Source: Liopterus haemorrhoidalis | Lineage: Eukaryota > Arthropoda > Insecta > Coleoptera > Dytiscidae | DNA: 64,000 bases | Reading direction: 5' to 3' | Assembly (NCBI GenBank): GCA_963971575.1 | Contig: OZ020611.1 | Location: 209,973,324 to 210,037,323 of the forward strand | In this document: positions 55,925 through 64,000 of the stretch, piece after piece | Layout of the letters: every line of letters starts with the position of its first letter | Numbering within the stretch: the first letter of the stretch is position 1 | Notes under the pieces: generated by a model | Seen by the model: only the letters and a program-made list of their open reading frames with translations | What the model was told of the DNA's origin: nothing | The model's database searches: none | Position numbers and translations under genes: made by a program

Positions 55925-56545
55925 CGTCTGTCTGTGTACACGTGCAGAGCAAATTCAGCTAAAAGGATTTTTGTGAAACTTCATATTTAAGCTTTTGACA
56001 TCAATGGTACAAGTTGATCAACTTTTGGTAAAAATCGGTTGACTAGAAATGGGAGTTTACTCATGTCGATTTTAAGATTTTTGAGAATATTTGGCAACAG
56101 AAAAATATTTCGAAAAAAATTATTTAACAAAAGTTACTGTATGAGCAATAACTAACAACTTTTATTTGAGACATTTTTTGATAAAACGAAAAATCTTTGA
56201 AAAATTTTTCGAAATTTTTTCCAAGTATCTATATTTTCATACTTATATGTAACGTTTCCATGGTCATGATAAATAATATCTCTGTTAGAAAATATTGGTC
56301 CAAGTTATTTCTATTCTGCTGCTAGAATGTATTTTATACAAGTATTTTGTGATGGCGGTCAGTCCTGTGGTGGCCACAGCTGATTTTTTCATGCTTATAT
56401 GTAACGTTTCCATATTGTTGATAAATAATATCTCTGTTAGAAAATATTAGGCCAAGTTATTTCTACTCTGCTGCTAGAATATATTTTATGCAAGCACTTA
56501 GTAATGGTGGTTGGTCCTGTGGTGGCCACAGCAGATTTTTTTGTA
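55718..56545 (-). repeat. Dispersed repeat family A, copy 4 (reverse)
   Basis: Reverse-oriented complete copy. From its head on the minus strand there are two ~160-bp units (heads near 56541 and 56383, each with CAGCTGTGGCCACCACAGGA). These are followed by an AT-rich middle, a long CAGA microsatellite (55828-55930), GGACCTCAATTCGTGGAG and GGCGGTCGGTAAAAAT at the end. Same architecture as the copy at 11823-12530. Confidence 0.7.
55828..55935 (+). repeat. (TCTG)n microsatellite
   Basis: About 20 uninterrupted TCTG/CTGT units followed by TCCG interruptions. Frames through it on both strands (poly QTDR/ SVCL patterns) are artefacts. Confidence 0.95.
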
Positions 56546-56826
56546 TATGGCAGTAGCTTTGAGTGCTTTTCACCTATTTGCAACCCTACAGACCTTAAAT
56601 AAATAAATAAATAAAAAATGTTATCAACATACTTAGTACACAATGCACTAATGGCGTTGATGGATGCGACTTAATCAATGGATCACAATCAGTTGCACAC
56701 AGTTCGACATGAATCAGTGGTTTTTTATCAGTTTCGGCCGAACTATAGTCCTTTCAAACGTTAGAATGCAGTACAGGACAAATGGAGTAGTTCTTTTTCA
56801 TATTCTCTAATGATTTCTCCTAATAA

Positions 56827-57033
56827 CAGGGGCGCACACAGATTTTTGGCTTGGGGGGGGTCTAATTATACATAATTTTTATAAACACAGGGCAAATTTT
56901 AATTTTAAGTGAAGAGCAAAAAAAAGGTCTTCCTAAATTTTTAGTGAAGAGCAAAAAAAAGTCCTCACTTCTCACAGTACGGTGGGGCGGGGCGGACCCC
57001 TTGAATCACCCCCCCCCCTTGTGTGCGCCCTTG
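56827..57033. mobile_element. hAT MITE, family with CAGGGGCGCACACAG ends, copy 1
   Basis: Starts CAGGGGCGCACACAGAT and ends TGTGTGCGCCCTTG. Flanking octamers CCTAATAA and TCCAATAA match at 6 of 8 positions. The interior has two reverse-oriented hairpin/T-run units at about 56903-56975 (GTGAAGAGCAAAAAAAGGTC and AAAGTCCTCACTTCTCAC). Nearly the same interior as the copy at 60508. Confidence 0.85.
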
Positions 57034-57600
57034 TCCAATAACACTATCCTTTTTGTCCATGGCGAGATTACCAGCTGTAAAATCCACTGATCGTTAAAAA
57101 GCGGTACAAATGGTTATTCACTTTTCCCTGATACTTTTTCCATTTAATTTGAATACATTATCAACAAAAGAATTAATAATTACGCATAGTATTTTGGGTA
57201 CATTGAAATATTTGACACTTTTACAACATTTGGCAACACCGATCTCATTTCCTGTAAGAGCAATACTGCTTTCTAACGATTGAACGGACTTTACAATGGT
57301 GAATTGATGTTTTAAAATGTCTGCTCAAAAAAATAACAACACTGACTAGTTCATGATTTTTCATCCAAATAGTTATTTTTGTTTAGCGCAAAAAATTTTC
57401 AATAACTAATTCTTTCCTATTTCACTGTCTGTGAAGTTAATGTCCCACAAACTCATAATTTAATATTTCCACCTTTCTTTGGAGTGTTTATCAAAACTAT
57501 CTCTTTGTAAATAACTGCAAATATTAAAAAACCCAAATTTTTTAAAAAATCATTGTATTTCTTGTTTGCGCATTAACATGGTGGTTTCAAATATCTACCA
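57034..57600. other. Gene-free stretch upstream of the transglutaminase gene
   Basis: AT-rich, no element ends or exons identified. It is the immediate upstream region of the TATA box at 57639 and may hold regulatory sites I cannot identify. Confidence 0.3.
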
Positions 57601-57638
57601 GTTTAGCAAGTTGTATTGTGCTCACTGAGACTGCTAGA

Positions 57639-57647
57639 TATAAAAGG
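57639..57647 (+). promoter_or_regulatory. TATA box of the transglutaminase gene
   Basis: TATAAAAGG, a strong TATA match. About 30 bases downstream (near 57669) non-AT-rich sequence begins and runs to a perfect GTAAGT splice donor at 57779, as expected for a TATA-driven promoter with an untranslated first exon. Confidence 0.6.
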
Positions 57648-57668
57648 TTGTAAGGGTCTGGATGTAGT

Positions 57669-60600
57669 GACATCCTCGAAGTGTGTCCAGAGTGTAACAT
57701 AGTCTTCAGCTCCAGGAGCAGATTGTTAGCAGCAGGTCTTGGTTGTTCGAAAAGGCTTCATCATTACATCTAGAACGTGTAAGTTTACACTTTTCTACAA
57801 TTTTTACAAAAACACATTACCAATCCTAAATTTTCCGTGAATCATTTTACAAGATAATTTTAATTTCATAAATAATATCTGTCATCTAAAAATCATATAC
57901 AATGCAATGCTAATAATTTTATTTTCTTCATTTGTTTGTCCTGAACAAAGTTCTAAATCGCTGTGTCATTAAATCTCATACATTTGCAAATAATCTAGTC
58001 GCACCTTGCTTAGTCGCATAAAATTTACGCATTTCATATATACATAATGGAAAAGCATAATGGATTACATCGCCATTTGCAAGAGGGAACTTTACTAATG
58101 CACATTTAATATTAAATATACCTGCATAAGTTAATAACATTTAAAAGTTATATAATGTTTTATTTGGGCGGTTCGTCATATTTAAAAATTGCTAAAATAT
58201 TCATCATATTTTAGCTGCACACCAGACCGAAGGAATAGATCTGATGACGTCTGCACTGCCTAGAAGTTTAGAGACTATCCTTCCAATGACAGAGGATCGG
58301 GAAGTGTGGAGAGAAACTCCACACTCAGCGCCGGATTTAGGTATAAGCACAAGACTACATAATATTCAGAGGTTCAGTTCAATGTAACGGGAAAAGATTA
58401 TAGAAAACAGCGCATTCTTCTATTATCCAATAACATCCCTAAATATACCACTCATACTTTCTTAATAAGTTTTGAACTCATACTGAGTTAAAACACAGAG
58501 CATTACACAGAACATAAAATCAGGCGTTCGTCTTGTATTATGTACCCCCGCTGATCATCCCACTCTCCTCGTTCTCATTCGAAGGCATTTCACGGCTGCT
58601 ATAATCGATTGACTCTCTTTATTTTCATTATACTTATGGTAAAAGATAAATAAGCTACAATTTAAGGTCTCAAGCTATCAGGAAAAAAATAAACAGAGAC
58701 AATGTAAAAAATAATTTGCATTAGCGCAAATAATTTTTGTTTTGCTCACCTTTTGCAGCATATGCAATAAACGAGGAGGTTTGAACTATACCGGTTGGCT
58801 AGAGGGCAGTCTTTACTTAACCTTTACACACGGATATTTTTATTCTACTTCTTCTTCGCGTTCCGGCTCCTTTTCGAATGTTAACAATCTTTACGCCACT
58901 TTTGAAGTTGTAGTTTGAAAATTGAAGTTTTTTTAAAAATTCTATCAAACCACTGGTGCAGTTTTTTTTTTTTTTTTTAGCCAGAATATTTGTCTTCTTC
59001 CTACCTCGTTCACTATCTTCGAAATTTTAAATTCAAAATATCTGTTACTTCACATGTGAATCTCTTCTCTTCAAGAAATATTTATACCATTTATTACGTT
59101 TTATTTTTTGTTTATGACACTATTAAAAAGTTACCTATCACCGGCAAACCGAGGAAACTGTGAAAAAAAACTGTACCATGTGGATGCAATAACGAAATCG
59201 GTATATCTTTTTGTGTGTAGTGCCCTTTACATCCACTGTGGGCAGCGCCGTATTTATATAAATCGAGGCCCGAGGCACAAGTGGTTTCTTCATCTCTCCC
59301 CTTATTTATAAAGCAATTTAAAAAAAGGTTGTACAAAAAAGACTTTAATTTTGTTAATTTAATAAATTGTAATATAAAGTAAATAATAAGTGAGGCAGTT
59401 CGTTTATGGTACACGTCATTGAAAATAGTCGTGAACAAAAAATAAATGTTCTTATATACAGTTTTGCTGTTAACGTAAACAATAAGTGAGATCTTTCAAG
59501 TTTGTTGTAGCGCTCTCCATAACTCCCCAAATATATCTTATTAAAAACTGTAGTGAACAGAGAAGAATCATTTTTTATTCTTCAAAACTTCGTATACTAA
59601 TTTTTGCTGTTAAGTAAATGATAAATGAGATTTTTATCCACTCTATTAGTAACACTCCCCTTAAATAATGTTTTTATTAAAAACTGCATTGAACAGAAAA
59701 ATAATTCCTCATTCTAAACATATTTTCTCATATGCAATGCAATTTTGAAGTAAAGTAAATAATATGATTTTAGTTTTAGGATGTCCCTCTGTAGCTATAT
59801 CGAAAAAGTGTGTAGAGCAAGAAAAATGTTTTCTTATTATAACAATTTTTGTCATATACGTTTTTTCTCTTAAGTGAATAATAAGTGAGATATTTCAAAA
59901 GTTTAGTTTAGAGTACCCCGGAACTCCCCAAATATTCATTCAATTAAAAAAAAATACATTGAACAAAAAATATTTGTTTTCTTATTATAAACAATTTTTA
60001 TCATATATATTTTTCTGGTAAGTCAATGATAAGGAAGATATTTTTTTAGTAAACAATTTTAACCCCAAAACACCCCCTTAGAATAAAAATTTTGACATGC
60101 GCTATTGCTTTCGAATCCTGGTTATAAAACCAGGATTAAACCAGTAATACACCATCATACAGTGAAAATATGTCTAGCCATTTTTGCGTAAATCTCGGAC
60201 AGACAGACAGACTGAAATTTATGTAAACCAAGTATAAGATCGAAAAAAAAAAAAGAAATAGATATTGCCTCTTATTTTATTATTATAGAATATAAATTTA
60301 AGGTGTCTTATTTATTTAATAGACATTTATTAATTGACATTTAACCCTTTACCGGCCTGATTTGACGAGGCATATACCCTAATGGCCTATTTACTGGCGT
60401 TCTATCTTCATTTCCCTACAATTGATTTTTGATCGAAATTGCATTTTTAGTCAAATATTATTTTTTGGTTAAAAATTGCTCAGGAGCTCAGGGATATGGT
60501 GCTAATACAGGGGCGCACACAGATTTTTGGCTTGGGGGGGGTCCAATTATACATAATTTTTATAAACACAGGGCAAAATTTCAATTTCAAGTGAAGAGCA

Positions 60601-63246
60601 AAAAAAGGTCCTCGTTTCTAAATTTTAAGTGAAGAGCAAAAAAAAAGGTCCTCACTACTAAGTTTTAGGTGAAGAGCAAAAAAAAAGTCCTCACTTCTCA
60701 CAGTACGGGGGGGGTCCGGACCCCTTGGACCCCCCCCTTGTGTGCGCCCCTGTGCTAATACAATGAACACCATAGGGTTCAAAGGTTTAAGTTATAATAA
60801 ATGAATATGTGATTTAAATAAACATTTTTAAGATAGTCCAACAAGGGGCTCCCTATCAAGAGGGGCCTCATGCGCTTATTGGTAAATATGGCCCTGACTG
60901 TAACCTTTTGCTCTTTCATGTCTTATGCTCAGCTTTGAATATAATATAATAGAATTTAATTTTCCGATATGTTCATTTGTTAATTTTTCTTTTAAATTTT
61001 CCAAGATACCAAAAATTCGGCCGAGTACTTTATTTATTAAATTTAAAGTTAAATGCTATATTCCAATTAAATTTTAAGTTAGTAAATCCAGTATTTGGTC
61101 CTAAATTGTTCATTAATTATGCAAATTTTCTAGATCCTGTTGGGAAGATGTCGGGTTTCGGAATGAGAAGTGGCCCAAGCCATCGTTCAAGTGGAGGTTT
61201 TGGAGGACACTATCAGCGAGGCTCTGGTTATGGTGGTTTTGGCGGCTACGGTGGAGGAAGCTATGGAGAATCCCGCAACTATGCTCGTAGTATGATGAGT
61301 CGTTTTAGCAGTACTTTCGATCGTCGCCGTCGTCAGGATGTTAAAGTGCCATCGCGTCCATCTACCCCAACTCAGAGATATGGGGAACCTGGAGGAACTT
61401 CTCAGAGGCCATTGACTGTAGAATTGACTGAATTTTATCCAAGAGATAATGCCAAAGAACATCATACTGAGATGTTTGACTTGGTGTCCGATGCTCATAC
61501 TCCTAGTCCAGTTTTACGTAGGGGGCAGAATTTCTTCTTTGCCATTAGGTTTGATCGCTCGTTTGAACAACAAAGGGATTTTGTTCGCGTGAACTTCGCA
61601 TTCGGTAAGTCATTCAAGTTGTAACTAGCATTTTTAATTCTTGAGGGGGAGGGGGTGGTCTCGAGCAATCCCCTCTCCCATGAACAAAAAATATACTCAA
61701 TAAATATACTTATTCAATAATAACTGGAAATAAAAAATTACTATATAAACCTAACCCTCTCCGTAAAAAATCAATAATAAATTAGTATTATTTTACGGAT
61801 ATGTTTTTGAAATCGTCCCCCACCCGCAGATCATTTTTCTGTGTGCGCGCCTTCAAATACAGAGTGTTTTTGGGAACTGTTTAAGCATTGCTAACTTCTT
61901 TATTATAAGGGAAACAAAGGGAGTTGAATTAATAAAGTTGAAGCAATTTAATCTACAATTATAAATATTAATTTGGAGAAACAATTGAATTTCAAATAAA
62001 CATGTTATTTCAGGCATGGAATTTTTCACAAATAAAAATTGTCCTGGCTAATTGCCAAAGCAGTAAATGCCATTAAAAATAAATAGATAAATAAAATAAA
62101 ATAAAAAAATACCACGGAGAAAGTATTTACAAATCCAAATACCAGTAGCAGTTTTTGAAGTATTTAAAATATAATATTTGAAATATTAGAAAGTAATTGA
62201 AATACTTTTTCAAATATTCCCAGCTCTTTGGGACATCCTAAATTTTTTTAGTCTATCGCATTGAAAAGTAATTTTATTTAACAAATCAAAAGGGCACTGT
62301 AGGTGTCGTACCAAAATATAAAAAATTATTAACACTTGAATAAAGAACTATAGGCTATTCCAAACGTTTAGGCGGAACTAACTGCAATTTTAATTTTTGT
62401 AAGTTGTGATGAGCTCTTCTTTTATGGTTTGAAGTAGGCTTTTGCTAAACAAAATTATCAAAAGCCTCACTTAAGCTGTAAAAGATACTAAAATTCAAAA
62501 TATAGTTCTCCGCCTAAAGCAAAGAAACAGGCTGTACGTTCTGTACATCCCAAATAAAACAAATATAATCACAATACTTCATAGCCACCTATTTTATTAA
62601 AATTAAATAAATGTTGAAAATCAAGTCTTAATACCTCTTTTAATACTGGGTTTAGACCCAGAGTGCTTTTATGATTTTTTAAAGACTAAAAAATACGCAT
62701 GTCCCATTTAAAAGATCGTATATATATTTTTTTTAAATACTCGCTTATTTAATGTCCAATTTTTTTTTTCAGTTTAATATTCTTTTTGTAGAGTAAAATA
62801 ATTGATCTTTCCTTATTTACTCTACTTCGTATCTCTTATAATAAAGAAATAAGCAATGCTTAAACAGTCTTCAAAATAACCTTGCATAATCATATTAGAA
62901 TTAGTTTTAAAAAAATATTTATTTTATATGCAAGAATTACTTTAGTAAATTTAATTAATGCAAATAAATGTTATTAGGCCCAAGACCATCTGTAACAAAA
63001 GGAACTCGCGTAATCCTTCCAATTAGTCACAGTCAGTATCAGTCCGAAGGTTTGCCCCATGACAAATCTCGTATGGAACCTATGGCATCTCGTTATGGCG
63101 GCTGGAACATCAGCATCCACCGGCAGGACGGTAACACTCTGTCGCTGCAGGTGCACATCCCATCCTCCGCACAGGTGGGCATCTGGAGATGTAGCATTCA
63201 GACCAACTTCCAAGGACATAGATCCAGTCATCATAGAGATTACAAG
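57669..63246 (+). CDS. Tg: Transglutaminase (hemocyte/annulin-type), 5' part, truncated by window edge
   Basis: Calcium-dependent protein-glutamine gamma-glutamyltransferase that cross-links proteins, in arthropods mainly in clotting and cuticle. Proposed exons: untranslated about 57669-57778 (TATA box upstream, GTAAGT donor); 58215-58340 (TTTTAG acceptor, ATG at 58244, GTATAA donor); 61134-61604 (TTTCTAG acceptor, GGTAAGT donor); 62978-63246 (TTATTAG acceptor, GTTAAT donor). Phases agree throughout: phase 1 after exon 2 continues in the frame of exon 3. Exon 3 begins with a Gly/Tyr-rich disordered stretch (SGGFGGHYQRGSGYGGFGG) and then the transglutaminase N-terminal beta-sandwich (LTVELTEFYPRDNAKEHHTE, LRRGQNFFFAIRF). 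Exon 4 continues that domain (GWNISIHRQDGNTLSLQVHI, VGIWRCSIQT). The catalytic Cys-His-Asp core lies beyond 64000. An alternative start is the ATG at 61148. Exon 2 as coding is an inference; exons 3 and 4 are certain. Confidence 0.88.
59430..60290 (+). repeat. Array of the ~125-bp dispersed repeat in a transglutaminase intron
   Basis: Five or so diverged units with ATAAGTGAGAT, TTTTGCTGTTAAGTAAA, CACTCCCC/CCATAACTCCCC and AAAAACTG blocks. They end with TTAACCCCAAAACACCCCC, a short CAGA run at 60195 and GCCTCTTATTTTATT. The same order of array, CAGA run and 3' block occurs at 10.2-10.5 kb, so array plus tail move as one unit. Confidence 0.65.
60508..60752. mobile_element. hAT MITE, family with CAGGGGCGCACACAG ends, copy 2
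   Basis: Starts CAGGGGCGCACACAGAT and ends TTGTGTGCGCCCCTG, with the exact 8-bp duplication TGCTAATA (60500-60507 and 60753-60760). It contains three reverse-oriented hairpin/T-run units (about 60590-60700), one more than the sister copy at 56827. Lies in the transglutaminase intron before exon 3. Confidence 0.92.
62351..62534. mobile_element. 184-bp TA-flanked MITE in transglutaminase intron
   Basis: Left TAGGCTATTCCAAACG and AGGCGGAACTA; right end reversed CAGCCTGTTTCTTTGC and AGGCGGAGAACTA. TA on each side. Related to the MITE at 54456-54862 but shorter and more diverged. Confidence 0.65.
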
Positions 63247-63469
63247 GTTAATAGATCTATTACTTTTACTTTTAATTAATGTTAGTTAGGAAGCGCAATG
63301 TTTTTCAATTTGTCATCAGGTGATCAGGAATATTCACACCTTTGTTTCAATGTTTTCTACATATAAATGTTTATGTGGATATTGAAGTACTAATTAATCA
63401 ATACTTACATATTAGAATCACGTAGTTTAGTAAAAACTGCTTTTGACTAGATAATAAAGTTGTTCATTA

Positions 63470-63990
63470 TACAGGGTGTTATATTTTAGTGGACCCAGCA
63501 AATATTTCGCTTATTTATTAAGTTAGTAATTTATTTCATATAGTATGATTTATACAGCAACATGTAAGCTACTTGATGACGGATGTACATTCATGATACC
63601 ACTTCCGGTTTATTAGTAATTAATATCAACTTTGAAATTTCAAACGGAACATACTACATTTTTTCACAAATTTGAAAAGTACATCAAATTTGCTTTACAA
63701 TCATGTAAAATAATCCATATGTTACATTATTAAAAAGTACAATGGCGGGCACTTTTTTATGCACCTAGTCGAAAAAAGAATAGTGAGCCATGACTAAAAA
63801 TTAACTAAAACAATTGTAAACCTGTATTTACAGGTTGACAATTGTTACTGAGTATTTACTCAGTAATAATTGTTCTAACCTTTATTATTAGCAAGTTTCA
63901 TTGTAGTACCTAATTATTAATTTATTATAAAATGAATTTTTCTAAATCAGAAAATGTTGATATGCTAGATGAGTATTTTCGAAGTTGACG
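63470..63990 (+). mobile_element. Possible left end of a DNA transposon cut by the window edge
   Basis: ACAGGGTGTTATATTTTAG near 63472 resembles the start of insect elements with ACAGGGTGT termini. About 460 bases later, from ATG 63932, a short frame reads MNFSKSENVDMLDEYFR before a stop. It resembles the N-terminal helix-turn-helix (DUF4817-like) of transposon proteins. Sequence beyond 64000 is needed to decide. Confidence 0.3.
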
Positions 63991-64000
63991 GCTGCATTGT

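Noticed and set aside
55695..55962. Open frames on both strands across the TCTG/CAGA tract that look like repetitive proteins
   Set aside because: They only translate a tetranucleotide microsatellite; the three overlapping frames on both strands are equally open.

Overview
The window looks like a euchromatic but strongly transposon-filled piece of an animal genome, most likely an insect. It is AT-rich. Genes have small exons with GT/AG introns. It holds a glycine-rich-headed arthropod-type transglutaminase and many mariner, Tc1, hAT and Harbinger remnants. I cannot name the species from sequence alone.

I can support five host genes. (1) A UBE2Q-family ubiquitin-conjugating enzyme lies on the minus strand at 6520-7281, with a single coding exon and a splice acceptor just upstream of the ATG. 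(2) SLC66A2, a PQ-loop membrane protein, lies on the minus strand at 33195-40454 with 4 exons, reconstructed to 248 aa. (3) TIMM21, a mitochondrial import subunit, lies on the plus strand at 40798-44844 with 2 exons, 207 aa. (4) TMEM231, a ciliary transition-zone membrane protein, lies on the minus strand at 44856-49232 with 5 exons, 302 aa. (5) The 5' part of a transglutaminase lies on the plus strand at about 57669-63246 and runs off the right edge. SLC66A2 and TIMM21 are head to head across a 343-bp gap. TIMM21 and TMEM231 are tail to tail with stop codons only 11 bp apart and overlapping poly(A) signals, so 33-49 kb is one tight gene cluster apart from its repeat-filled introns.

Almost everything else is repeats. 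Several are nested elements whose boundaries are fixed by target-site duplications: hAT within hAT (14.3-16.6 kb); mariner > hAT > hAT MITE (17.0-18.6 kb); mariner > hAT > Tc1 (21.5-25.2 kb); a Harbinger element inside a Helitron-type helicase (26.3-27.7 kb); and hAT > repeat > hAT > hAT (51.5-53.5 kb). Other supported elements are two more mariner-type relics, LINE fragments, a pogo-like MITE splitting a ~420-bp tandem repeat, an element with ~250-bp terminal inverted repeats (7.3-9.2 kb), a 73-bp near-perfect palindrome, and several short hAT MITEs with exact 8-bp duplications.

The most unusual signal is a ~40-bp unit made of a hairpin followed by a T-run. It recurs singly or in tandem at about eight places, inside several hAT-type elements whose termini are unrelated. 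I found no complete autonomous transposon, rRNA gene, CRISPR array or prokaryotic feature; all transposase genes seen are broken.
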